From Sequoia sempervirens (Eukaryota > Streptophyta > Pinopsida > Cupressales > Cupressaceae): a DNA stretch of 64,000 nucleotides. Below, in pieces: positions 12,420 to 22,628 of the stretch. The position numbers and the translations under genes are program-made. The stretch covers positions 210,053,394-210,117,393 of the forward strand of contig VDFB02358134.1 in assembly GCA_007258455.2 (NCBI GenBank). The letters are read 5' to 3'. Each line of letters opens with the position of its first letter. Position 1 is the stretch's first letter. The notes beneath the pieces were generated by a model that was not told where the DNA came from, made no database searches, and saw only the letters and a list, made by a program, of their open reading frames with translations.

Positions 12420-13110
12420 TCAGTTCAAACCGATTTCCTTATGCAATGTGGTTTACAAGATTATTTTTGAACTACTAGTGGAGATACTAAAGTTGTGGAT
12501 GGGTAAGATCATCTCTAAAGAGCAAGGAGGTTTTATTTTAGGGAGGTGAATCTTTGATGGTGAGTCCATTGCTACATAATTTATTCATTCTATGGAGAGA
12601 TCAAAGGAGAAGGCTATGTTCATTAAGTTTGATATGGCCAAAGCTTATGATTAGGTTAAATGGGACTTTCTTCATAAGATGCTCTTTCCCTTTGGATTTG
12701 GGGTTGGATGGATTGAATGGGTGATGAGTTGTGTGGTGTCACCTTCCTATTCAGTGTTGATTAATGGGGAACCTTCTCTATTTGGAGCCTCTAGAGGTCT
12801 CAAACAAGGTGACCCATTGTCTTCTTATCTATTTATAATTATGGTTGAGAGCTTGGGGAAGATTTTGCAATCCCATGTGAGGCAAGAGTTTATTCAGGGT
12901 TGGAATTGGGGAAATGATTTAGCCCCTCAATCCCATGTATAGTTTGTAGATGATACAACTTTGATGGGTGTGGCCACAGTTTGTGAAGTGACCAACATCA
13001 ACATGCTCTTGACATTTATCTAGTAGCTTCAGGTAAAAAAATTAATGAAGATAAATAATCAATTTTTGTCTTTAATACTCCACTGAGTATTTAGACAAGA
13101 GTAGCGTGTA
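12420..13110 (+). pseudogene. LINE ORF2 relic: reverse transcriptase domain
   Basis: RT motifs run in order: FKPISLCNVVYKI, KEQGGFILGR, FDMAKAYD (motif A, near 12,628), SPSYSVLINGEPS, then ASRGLKQGDPLSSYLF (motif B region) and FVDDT at about 12,943 (motif C with the Asp pair). TAG codons interrupt directly after AYD (12,652-12,654) and directly before FVDD (12,940-12,942). The domain copies element RNA into DNA at the nicked target. Residues of the catalytic triad remain, so the loss of function is due to stops and frameshifts. Confidence 0.92.
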
Positions 13111-14300
13111 TCTTAAGATTTCATATTAGTTATTTCCCTTGTATTTGGGTGTCCCTCTCTTTGTGAGTCCTTTTCCTAGAGGGACTTGGAAGAATGTGTT
13201 GGACAATTTCTTGGAGTGGATTAGTAATTTGAAATTCAAATGGTTGTCTTCTACTAGGAGAGTCTTGCTTTTAAAATTCATGGTATAGGCTCTTCCAATT
13301 TATAGGTGTATGGTTCAAACTAAACTAGTTGGTTTTATTAAGGAGCTAGATGCATTATCTAGACAATTTATTTTGTGTAATCTTGCTTACTCTAAGTGGA
13401 GTTTAGTGATTTGGGAGAATATTTGTAGACCAAGGAAGTTTGATGGTCTAGGGTTGTGGAATGTAGTCCACACTAGGCAAGTTTTGGTGGAAAGCTATAT
13501 TATATATGGTGCACTAACTAGGACCAAGCTTGGGCTAGGATCCTAGCCTCAAAGTATTTTTGGGGGATTGATTGGAAAGTGACGCCTAGGATCTCTTTGG
13601 AAGGTAGAGCTCCTATGATTTGGAACACTTTCAAGAGGGGAGCTAGTCTTGTGAAGCAAGGCTTGTTCTAGATTTGTAATAGAGGGTCAGAGGCTCATTT
13701 TTTGTTTGATTCTTGGGATGGTCATCCCTTAATCATGACTACTTATTTTCATTTGTAGAATATTTGTAATGCATTTATTGAGGCTAGATGGACTCAGATG
13801 GAGAGCTTTAAAGCTACTAAGAACCTTGGGAAGGTAGAAGTTTGCAAGTGGAAGGATGTTTGGAATTGGCCCCTAGGGGGTTCAGAGGAGGACCGAGTCG
13901 AATTATCTTGGATTTTGGCTAGTAGGTATTGTAGCTCCTTACAAAAGGATGATATTTTAGCTTGGGATTTGGAACCCAAGGGATTTTTCTTGGTTGCTAG
14001 TGGGTATCATGAACTAGATAGGAAAGAGTATGGTGGGGAGGAGGTTCCTTGGTGGAATTATGTGTGGAACAAGTTTGCATGGCCTAAATGCAACTTTTTC
14101 CTTTGGATTGTTGCTCGTAAAGGTATCTCACTTGGTATAATATTTTGAAGAGGGGATTTCAGGGGCCTTCCAAGTGTGCCCTGTGTGGGAGTAGTGTGGA
14201 ACTTGTGGTGCATTTGCTCCTTTAGTGTAGGTACTACAAGATTATTTGGAATAATTGGTGGGAGACTTTGAGACTTTCTTGTGTGCATGCTTCATCCTTT
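13111..14300 (+). pseudogene. LINE ORF2 relic: post-RT region and zf-RVT-like cluster
   Basis: After the RT comes the usual L1 stretch with GVPLF-like and LEWISNLKFKWL-like steps, the frame MVQTKLVGFIKELDAL (from 13,310), then WWNYVWNKFAWPKCNFFLWI (14,050-14,110) and a zinc-binding-like KCALCGSSVELVVHLLL followed by a stop and CRYY near 14,172-14,235. This matches the zf-RVT region of plant LINEs. Single stops and a shift separate the pieces. Confidence 0.8.
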
Positions 14301-14617
14301 TTGAGTTTTGGAGGACTTTGGGTTGGCCTCCTGCCAAGACATTTTGTCTTCAGGTAGCTTGGGGTATAGGCCCTTCTTGCATTCTATGGAATATTTGGTT
14401 GGAGAGGAATTGTAGGATCTTTACTCAAGTGAGTTTTTCTACTCATCAAGTTTGGAAATGGGCCTATAGCATGCTTCAAGAAACTATTCAAGATAGGTGT
14501 GAGGTGGGAGTGTTGATGAGTTGGGTTTGACTGCTCGTCGGCTGGAGGTTTAGGGAGGTTGTCCTCTATTGGTAGGCACAACTCTACTACGAAGGTTCAA
14601 TGTGATGGTATCTATGA

Positions 14618-15060
14618 TATCCATCTCTTGTGGGTGTCGTGAAGATTAATACTAATGACTCTTCTAAGGGAAATCTTGGCTTTTCTGGTGTTGGCGATGT
14701 TGGCAGAGATAGTGAGGGATCTCCCATCTTTATCTTTTTTAGCTTTCAAGGGATTTATTTAAGTAATAACTATATGAAGGCTTTGTCTATCCTTTTGGAT
14801 TTGGAAAATATTTATGAGGTTGGTTGTCATGAGATTATTTGTGAGTCTGATTCACATATTACGGTGGAATTGTTGAATAAGTGCTCCTTTGAAGGGGCTA
14901 AATGGCTACTGGACTCATTGATTCAACAAATTCACTAGATTAGTTCCTCTTTGGATTTAGTTGCTTTTTTCCATATCCCTAGGGAATGGAATAAGGTTGT
15001 GGATTGTTTGGAAAAATGAGCTTTGGAGCATAGGAGTACTTGGTAGATTGATGATTGGGA
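14618..15060 (+). pseudogene. LINE ORF2 relic: C-terminal RNase H-like domain
   Basis: The frame reads VKINTNDSSKGNLGFSGVG, close to the RVT_3 opening KINTDGSSKGNPG, though the key Asp and its neighbour appear scrambled (NTND for NTDG). It continues with IICESDSHITVELL (acidic pair of the active site) and, after a stop near 14,938, with REWNKVVDCLEK (last active-site Asp). RNase H removes RNA from the RNA-DNA hybrid. This C-terminal domain is a known feature of many plant L1 elements. Plant RVT_3 proteins without RT exist too, but position here makes LINE membership clear. Confidence 0.82.
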
Positions 15061-15285
15061 ACAACTTCCCTTAGGCTATTCTCGAAGGTTGAAGTTGCTA
15101 CTACAAGAGGATATTCAAGCTTTGTAGGTTGGGTTTGGGGACTTGTTTTGGGTTCTTGCAAGGGCTAGTTTGGGCTTTGTGGGTTTTGTTGGTGGTACTC
15201 ACTACGAGGGAATGCTTTGATTGTAATTTCTTTCTTCTTCATTGAATAAATTTTTACCCCTCTTTTATTAGAAAAAGATTTAAAA

Positions 15286-15574
15286 TATCAACAACCCCAA
15301 GTATTTGATGCAATTTCAAATCGATGGCATGTATAAAATGATCAATTGAGCATAGATAATGTCATTTTTTAGTGATGTGTTTTTCAATCAATATGGAAAA
15401 ATAATTTTCAAGCATGACAAACACTAAAATCCAGTGGACAATGCCCACTATATATAGCCCATTGGCTAAATATAAATAATAATATTATTAACTTTAAGAA
15501 AATAATTTTATTTTTTATTTAATTGTTTATTAACTTAGTAATCTTATTATTTATTATTATTTTTATTAATATTT
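15286..15574. other. AT-rich stretch, no feature recognised
   Basis: Only A/T-rich unique-looking sequence is seen between the LINE tail and the inverted-repeat element. Confidence 0.4.
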
Positions 15575-16372
15575 GGGTATGTGCAAGATCGTGATGGGCC
15601 AAAAAGTGGCGATATCATGGGTATGTGTAGGGTATGTGGTTGACGACTTTTTTAAATCTAAAATTGATGAAACAAAAAGGGTTTTTAAAGGAGATTCTTA
15701 GCTTTCCACCAATTTAAATTATGATCTAATTTGTATTTAATAAATAATTATTATTCATTTTCTATTGGAATTATGACTAAAGTCTTGATTGATAGGCTAA
15801 ATGAAAAACATCTATAGCTCTCAAACGGTATCACATTTTTTGAATTTGAAACATGTGTCACATTCTATGCTTCACATACTATAGGATTAAAAAAAAATGA
15901 ATTTCATGAAGTTTTGACCAAGTTAAGGTGGTCAGACATGCGAGTTTTTATATTTTTTAAATTTGTAATAACAAAATCATAGTTAATTATTTTATTGGAA
16001 AAATATTACAAAAAAATATGCATCACATCTAGACATGAGTCCTCTACTTATATCTAAAATATTATAAAAAAATATTATCATTTATTGTGGTTAAGGTGGT
16101 CAGACAGACACCTACTTCTTATTTTTTTCGTGAAATTTAAGTATTACTACATTGAAATTTCAAATTTTCACCAAATAGATTTTTCTTTTTAAAAAAATAA
16201 ACCTAGTAGTTTAGAAACTCCATTTAATTTTCTAGAGATTCCATTCTTACATATTTTTGAAATAATATAGATAACTTATTCAAATTTTTATGTCAACTTT
16301 CCTAACTCTGACTTTTCTAAATTTTTTGCCACTTAAGGGCCTGTTTTTTCCATGATGATCCTACACATACCC
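15575..16372. mobile_element. Non-autonomous inverted-repeat transposon, copy 1
   Basis: The unit starts GGGTATGTGCAAGATCGTG and ends in the reverse complement of GGGTATGTGTAGGATCATC; the two ends match at about 19 of 23 positions. A second copy with the same ends and interior lies at 26,477-27,269, which shows that this is a real mobile unit. It has no open coding frame, so it is MITE-like. Inside, TTAAGGTGGTCAGACA occurs twice (near 15,923 and 16,092). The bases ATTT flank both sides and could be a short target duplication, but AT-rich context makes this weak. The transposase superfamily is unknown. Confidence 0.8.
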
Positions 16373-16540
16373 ATTTGTATTTTTTTATATTTAAGCTTTG
16401 CATTTAGTTTATTATATTATGATTTTTAATTTAGATTTAATTTTGAAATTTATATTAGTTATTTATGTATTTTTACAAAGCTACAAATATAATTAAAATT
16501 TACTTAATTTATAATTTTATTTTATTTTTAGACTATAGGA

Positions 16541-16708
16541 ATCAGGTAGCCCCCATATAAACTACAGTGCACTTGGTAAACTTTATTCACATGAATGGTG
16601 ACACTGGTGCAACATGCCCTCTGGTACCACAAGGATAGGGGAGACTGGACCTCATGACCTCTTGCTTGCAACAGGATGTTTTAACTAATTGAGCTAGGCC
16701 TCCTACCC
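16541..16708 (-). repeat. tRNA-derived SINE-like repeat
   Basis: The reverse strand begins GGGTAGGAGGCC and then has an A-box match TAGCTCAATTAGTTA (16,682-16,696) and a B-box-like GGTCCAGTCTC (16,641-16,651) about 30 bases further on, as in a tRNA promoter. The tRNA-like head of about 75 bases is followed by an unrelated body of about 90 bases ending near GGGGGCTACC. This is the layout of a SINE transcribed by RNA polymerase III. A plain tRNA pseudogene is less likely because the acceptor ends do not pair. Confidence 0.65.
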
Positions 16709-17216
16709 AACTTAATTTATAATTATTTGTCTTATTAAATTTTCATTATTTTAGAATAATTAGATTTTGATTTTTTTTAATTTATATAATAAAATATATT
16801 TCAAACTTAAAATATAAATTAAAAGTATAGAGATAAAAAAACTAGCTTTTTATTAGTCATTTCATGCCAACAATTTTGAGTGTCCTCGGGGGAGCCTGGA
16901 TCTTCATTTCACCTGCACTCACGCCTGCACCTGCTGATGGTTCAGAGGGAGGGAGCACTCATTTCAACCTCTCTTATTGGAGGTGTTCCTTATCTTTGAG
17001 AACAAGCTACACCGAGCCCTAGAGGTACTACCAATGCTAACATTTCATTCCATCCTTCTTGTTTTACCGTTGTGATGATGTCTTTCTAGAATCCTGAGTG
17101 GGCTCTAGATAAGGATAACATTTGTCCCTAGGGAGTTATGTTCAAGGTAGCATGCCATTCGATTAACGATTTATAATTCACCTTTAAGACCTATGTAGTG
17201 TACTCATTGCACACTT
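16709..17216. other. No gene recognised; short GC-richer patch
   Basis: At 16,860-17,060 composition is richer in G and C and holds a short frame starting MPTILSVLGGAWIF, of about 52 codons. No family is recognised and no splice context is clear. Confidence 0.3.
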
Positions 17217-17819
17217 AAGGAGGAAAATAGACAAAGAGAGAAAGAGAGAAATGAGAGAGGACAAGTGAAGGTGAAGGAAGATAGAGATAAAATATAGAGT
17301 CAAAGGGAGAAAAAAGAAGAGAGAGAAAGATAGGGGAATCAATTGAGACAAAGGAGAATGAGAGGTAGACAGAGAGAGAGAAAGAAACATAGAAATATAG
17401 AGAGGGAGAAAAGAGATGTAGAGAGATAGAAATAGATAGAGATACATAAATAGAGCTAGAGATATAAAGGAATAAAGAGGGAAAGAGAAAGATATATAGT
17501 AAGAGAGATAAAGAGAGAGAAAGAGAGGAAAAGAGAGAAGAAGAGGGACATAGATAGATATAAAGTCACATAGAGAGCGAGATAGAGGGATAAAGAGAAA
17601 TAGGAGACAAAGATATATATAGAGGTAAAGAGATTGAGAGATAGAGCGAGAGGGAGATAAGTAGTTTGATAAAAAAAGAGAGTCTGATAACAAAAGAGAG
17701 TAAGCGATAGAGAGATAGGGAGAGGGAAAGAGAGATGAAAAGAGAGAAAGATAGAGGAAGATAGAGATTGAGAGATAGTGAGAAACATATAGATAGAAAG
17801 GGAGATGGAGATATAAAGA
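17217..17819. repeat. GA-rich simple-sequence arm
   Basis: Degenerate GAGA, GATA and AGAGG repeats on the + strand, with almost no C or T runs. Together with the TC arm that follows it makes a large, imperfect palindrome-like block. The long Ser/Leu/Tyr reverse frame across it is a translation of simple sequence, not a gene. Confidence 0.85.
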
Positions 17820-18511
17820 GCTCTCTCTTTCCCTTCCCATCTCTCTCTCTATATATATAACTCTATATATATCCCGCTCTACCTCTCTCTCTATATAAAG
17901 TTTCTTATCTCCATCTTTCTCTCCCTCCATCTCTCCCTTTCTCTCTCTTTATGTCCCCATCCCCATCTCTATCTCTATCTTCCTCTCTAACTCTCTCCCC
18001 TATTTCTATCTCCTTACCTCTCCCCGCATCTCTCTATTTGTCACTTTGTCTCTCTCTCTCACCCTTTCCCCCTCTCTATATCTCCTTATATATCTATCTC
18101 TCTATCACTCTATCTCACCATCTATATCTTTCTATATATCTCCCTCCCCCTCTTCCTCTATATCTCTTTATCTCTGCCTCTCTATCTCCCCATCTCTCTT
18201 TATCTTTCTCCCTCTACGGTCTCTCTCTATCTTTCTATCTTTTTATCTCCCAATATCTTCCTCTCAACCTCTCTATCTCTAAACTTGTCTCCCTCTTTAG
18301 ATATCCATCCATCTCTTTCCCTCTACCTCTATATTTATCTCTTTGTCTCTCTAACTCTATCTCTCCATATTTCTTCTTCCATCTCTCCCTCTATCTTTGT
18401 CTCATTATCTCTCTATCTTTCTCTACCCCTATATCTCTTCCTCTCTCTACCTCTCTATATATCATTTTCTATCTCTCCCTCTCTCTTCCTCTCTATATGT
18501 TTATCTCTTCC

Positions 18512-18546
<35 letters not shown>

Positions 18547-18692
18547 TCTCTCTCATCCATCTCTATCTATATCTTCCTCTTTATCTCTATCATATAGGTC
18601 TCTCTCCTTACCCTCTCTCTATCTCTTTCACTCTTTCTCCCTCTATCTATCCCTCTTTCTATCCCTCTCACTCCCTCTCTCCCCCTCTCTCC
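17820..18692. repeat. TC-rich simple-sequence arm
   Basis: The strand asymmetry flips sharply at AGAGCTCTCT near 17,820, after which TCTC, TATC and CCCTC repeats run for about 870 bp, including an uninterrupted CT run near 18,515-18,541. Ser/Leu/Tyr-rich frames here are artefacts of composition. Confidence 0.85.
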
Positions 18693-19423
18693 CTATTGCA
18701 AATATAACATGAGTCTATTGGTAATGGAGTCCGATTATCTTCCTGATTTAGAGGTTTTGTTTCAGTCATGTTTGTATCCATGTAAGTGGATGCATAGTTA
18801 ATTTGAACACCATCACTTCTCCATTGAGACTTTTGTTGCACAAATAACATTATTTTCTAAATGTGACTAATTGATCTCATATGCAGCACAAATGAATGAA
18901 AAAAAGCAGACCAATTTTTTTGTCTAATTGATCTTCCACACCTCTTCAACATACACATTGCACACCAATAAGCATATTGTTATTATATTATATGTCCCCT
19001 AAATAATTGAACCGTTGCACACAAGGAGAGGAAAATTTTTAAGATACCCTTGAAGATAAGGGAAAACATGGCACATTTAGAAATGGTATGGAAATGAAAT
19101 ATCGACTTCTCGAACTCCATATCCTACAAGTCATGTACATCCCGACCATGACTATATGGGCATGGAATCTAAGAAATGATAGTTAGAAAAGGTATGCAGG
19201 AACATCAACCACCAAATCGAAAATGCACGCATGGGGCAAGCAGCTCGGATGGAGCATAGACCACTAGACTTTGATCCTCCATAACGTCAGTAGACGTGAC
19301 AGTACTAAGATTATGAAGCTGTAGAGAAGAGACACCTCAACTGAGGAAATAAATAATCCAAAGGGCTTTACTTTGGGTTTTGGACGTCGCTGTGGTGAGG
19401 TGGGATAAATTTAAGGACTGAGA
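18693..19423. other. No gene recognised
   Basis: Mixed composition. No frame, repeat pair or motif that I can name on either strand. Confidence 0.4.
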
Positions 19424-20278
19424 TTTCTTTGTCTTCTCACCGACAAGTCAAATCAGTGACCATTTCAACGTTAATATCGCTGGAAACATATTCTGTATTT
19501 TTTATCTTCTATGGAAAGATTCCTACCTATGCATGTTGATGTTGTCCATTAAATTTAAAAACAATCTTGATATCATCCAAAAGATGGCCCCACTGCATTA
19601 GGTAGTGCTCCTCGATTAATGCCGTTTGACTAAATCCATTGCAGCTTTCAAAATTTCCCTGTCGCTATAGTCGATGGACAGCTACGAGGAAATGGAGTAA
19701 TAATAAAGATGACCAGCAAAAGCACGTCGTCAGTGCAAGCACATGAGGATACTGGTCTCTTTTAGAACAAAATTCTAATCATTATTGTCACTGTCCAATC
19801 TAATTTTTCAGATTTTAGTAAGATACGACAATGACACATTTTATTTATTAATTAATTGAAAATTAAAAATGAATGATTTTTTATTCTGAAAGACTTCGTC
19901 GCCTGACAATAATAACCAGAATAAAATTTGAAATGTAACATACAATAGTGACAATAACTTCACTAAAGAATTTTGTCGGTTATCCTTATTAATACTCATT
20001 TTCCTCTTTGCCGTCCATCGACTGTAGCGACAGAGAAATTTCAAAAGATACATTTGATTTAGTCAAACGCCATTAATCGAGGAGCACTACCTAATGTAAT
20101 GCAATAAAATAGGCCCATCTTTTGGACGATAACAAGATTGTTTTATAATTTAATGCAACGTCAACATGCGTGGGTACGTATCTTTCCATAGAAGACAAAA
20201 TACAAAACACTTTTCCAGCAATAGTAACATTGAAATGGTCATTGATTTGACTCGTCAGTCAGGAGGCAAAGAGATATT
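19424..20278. repeat. Long imperfect inverted repeat (foldback)
   Basis: The left arm (19,424 to about 19,850) and the reverse complement of the right arm (about 19,852-20,278) align along most of their length, roughly four in five bases by eye. Shared landmarks are AAGTCAAATCAGTGACCATTT, TTCTATGGAAAGAT, CCAAAAGATGG, TTAGGTAGTGCTCCTCGATT and GTCGATGGAC. The centre is an ATTAATTAATT stretch. A transcript through it would form a hairpin stem of some 400 bp. It could be a foldback transposon or an inverted duplication; no coding frame is seen in the arms. Confidence 0.8.
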
Positions 20279-20702
20279 AGTTGTTAAATGGTAGGACAAT
20301 GTAAGCCATCCATAGATGATGTGGAAGAGCACTGAAGTTAAATAATTTATTATATGGCAGTTTCATGGTTGCGAAGAGAAAAACGGTAGGACCTGGGTGA
20401 TGGTACGCAATTCCCACCTTTTTCATTACGTAGCTGTTTCTGAGTTAATTTAGTACAAGTTTGTATAATTTATGGTTATTAAATTATATTTTAGTATTTA
20501 AATATATTTAATGTGTATTAGTTTGATTTACAACAATTTTTATATTATGATATTATTATCAAGTTTCAATTGAGTTGTTTGAGTCAAATTTATTGATTTA
20601 TGTTTCATGAGTAGTGGTTCCACAAGAACACATCTTTTATGATAATGAATGGTTCACTTAGCACTCATTGCATTTAGATGATGTTCACATAGGTGAAGTA
20701 TT
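20279..20702. other. AT-rich flank, no feature recognised
   Basis: Strongly AT-rich with a few T-runs. It may be part of the element that carries the 5S-like fragment next to it, but no repeat copy in this window confirms that. Confidence 0.3.
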
Positions 20703-20775
20703 GGGAATTCTTAGGAGATTACCCATCCCAATACTATTCCAACTCAAGCATGCTTAGCCATGGAGTTTTACCAAG
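20703..20775 (-). pseudogene. 5S rRNA-derived fragment (pseudogene or Cassandra-like element)
   Basis: The reverse strand contains ACTCCATGGCTAAGCATGCT, then TTGAGTTGGAATAGTA, then TTGGGATGGGTAATCTCCTA and GAATTCCC. These follow the 3-prime half of plant 5S rRNA step by step (box A GTTAAGCGTGCTTGGG, then GTAGTACTAGGATGGGTGACC with box C), with scattered substitutions. The 5-prime half of 5S is not evident, so it is not a working 5S gene. Plant Cassandra TRIM elements carry 5S sequence in their LTRs, and this could be a decayed one; a simple 5S pseudogene is the alternative. Confidence 0.7.
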
Positions 20776-21149
20776 GTTAAGCCCGCTTAGCTTGCGACCC
20801 CATTTGCATTGTTGAAATTCTCATACCTTTCTTAAATTAAGAGCATTGGTCTATGTATAATCAATGATTAGATTTTATTGGACATCAAGATTATTATTCA
20901 TCATATTTCTAAGAGTTACGTGTTTAACCATTCTCATTTATCAATCATTTTATTAGAAAGCATAAATTCAAAAAATTCACTTGCTTCCTCATTGTTTGGA
21001 TCTTCCATAACATTATCAACTCTTTCAACATTTCCTTCGTTATTAGCATCTATATACTTACATTTTTTTTTTATTGGAATCCCTTCTAAAACAAATTTCT
21101 ACAAATGGGCTAAATTAAACTAGGAAAACAAGGGTTAGGAAAAAGTTAT
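20776..21149. other. No gene recognised
   Basis: An 81-codon frame at 20,878-21,123 has no recognised motif. It may belong to the upstream part of the second LINE, but I cannot show it. Confidence 0.3.
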
Positions 21150-22628
21150 GTTTCTTGTAAATTCAAAACAATTGAGCATGCTCAAGTAGGACTTTAATAT
21201 GGTACTTGGGTTAATTGTGGTCAAGTTTGCTATCTTTAGGCTTGGACCTTGGACTTCCATCCTGAAGGCCCTTCAAGATCCCATTATCCAATGTGGGTTG
21301 AACTTTCCTTTTTAAAGCTTGTGTTCATACCTTTGAGGAAAATACTTTCTCAACTTGGAAGGGTTATCTGATGTAAGAATAATGTAGACAATTTTTCTAG
21401 CTTAAGAGTACATCCTAGAGTCTATGTGGAGATAGATTTGAACAACCAACTTCTTGAGAATATCAAGTTAATTGGCCTTGGGTTTGAGTTCTACCAACCT
21501 TTAGCATATTTTAATAAGCCTAATGTGTGTTTTCTCTACTGACAAGGTCACCTGACAAGAGATTATCCAATAAGGGGGAATAAGTTTGTTTAGCTCTCAA
21601 CTTTTTTCCTAACCAGTTCTCAACTATTGCAATCCCCTCATCAAGCTTTTGTTATATCTAAAGCTTCTACGCCTTCATAAAGATAGGTCAAAAATTCCCT
21701 TGATGTCAAATCCAATAGTAATAAAACCTTTATGGTTTATGCCCCATCATATAAGAATGCAATGTAGTTGGATGGTTGGAAAGTAATAAAGAAGAGGAAA
21801 GAACTTTCTAGGCTTGTTGATCTTCAAGGTGGTATTATGGTTGCTTAAATGCCTTCCTCATCAATTCATCTTAATTCTAGAACTTTTAATCAAAGTACCA
21901 CACCTCCCCCTCCATCTGCAAAACATAGATCAAGATCCCCTTATTTTCATCAAAAGATTTGAGATCTTCTAATCAATCTATCTCTCTTGTTAACCATTTT
22001 GGTGCTCCACCAAAAGGAAAAAACCTTCTTGAATATTCTTAATCATGAATTACAAAACTCTTTCATGGAATGTTAGGGGGATTTTTCTCCCTCATCGCAA
22101 GTATGGGGTTAAGGAGATAATTGCTAAGTGGAAAATTGATAATGTTTGTTCATGCATGCATTTTATTTTTGTTCAACAATCAAGACAAAAAACTTTCTTG
22201 CTAAGATTGATTTCAATAAATCTTATGATAGAATGCATTGAACCCTATCCTCAAGATGTTACAGTAGTTGGGTTTTGGTCGCAAAATTTGTAATAATGTT
22301 CAAATTCTATTCAAATATGTCAATTCTCAGTTGGTAATTAATAATTCCTTATCTACCTTGTTCCCTCTATAATATTCAATTAGGAAGGGTTACCCTTTAG
22401 CTCCATTCTTTCTTATATGTTATTATTAATGCACTTGATTATCTATTATAAAAATATAATCAAATGAATTTGATAAAGGGAATTTCCATTCCCAACAATA
22501 TGTCTATTCTTAGTTCACTTTTTATGATAATTTTCTCTTTCTACAAAATTTTGAAAATGAAATTAATAATGTGTTGGAGGTCTTGAACTTACACTACTCT
22601 ATTTTGGGTTCTAAGATAGCACATCATA
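21150..22628 (+). pseudogene. Second LINE relic, left part (ORF1, start of endonuclease, RT piece)
   Basis: From about 21,400 the frame gives an ORF1-like RVYVEIDLNNQLLENIKL followed by a worn zinc knuckle, CFLYQGHLTRDYP-like with a stop inside. At 22,045 an ATG begins NYKTLSWNVRG, the start of an L1 endonuclease, ending with VQQ where VQE is usual. It then jumps directly to RT motif A, KIDFNKSYDRMHW-like, near 22,198, so most of the endonuclease and the RT N-terminus are deleted. A motif-B-like QGYPLAPFFL follows in a shifted frame near 22,390. The relic is interrupted at 22,629 by another element and resumes at about 23,787. Confidence 0.75.

Larger units (their letters stand above)
9640..15285 (+). 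mobile_element. Plant L1-type LINE, nearly full length, decayed
   Basis: In order on the + strand there are a DUF4283-like domain, a zinc knuckle, an apurinic-type endonuclease, a reverse transcriptase, a long linker with a zf-RVT-like Cys/His cluster, and a C-terminal RNase H-like domain. This is the known order of plant L1-clade non-LTR retrotransposons, which move by target-primed reverse transcription. Stops and small frameshifts are scattered throughout, so the copy is dead. The 3-prime end is taken as about 15,260-15,285, where AATAAATTT and a T-rich then A-rich stretch follow the last coding match. I could not define target-site duplications by eye. Confidence 0.88.

Noticed and set aside
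16641..16708. A functional tRNA gene
   Set aside because: The ends do not pair as an acceptor stem and the sequence continues into a SINE-like body.
17184..18712. Long Ser/Leu/Tyr-rich frames up to 253 codons
   Set aside because: They are translations of GA/TC simple sequence, overlap in several frames, and have no domain.
20703..20775. A functional 5S rRNA gene
   Set aside because: Only the 3-prime half is present and it carries many substitutions.
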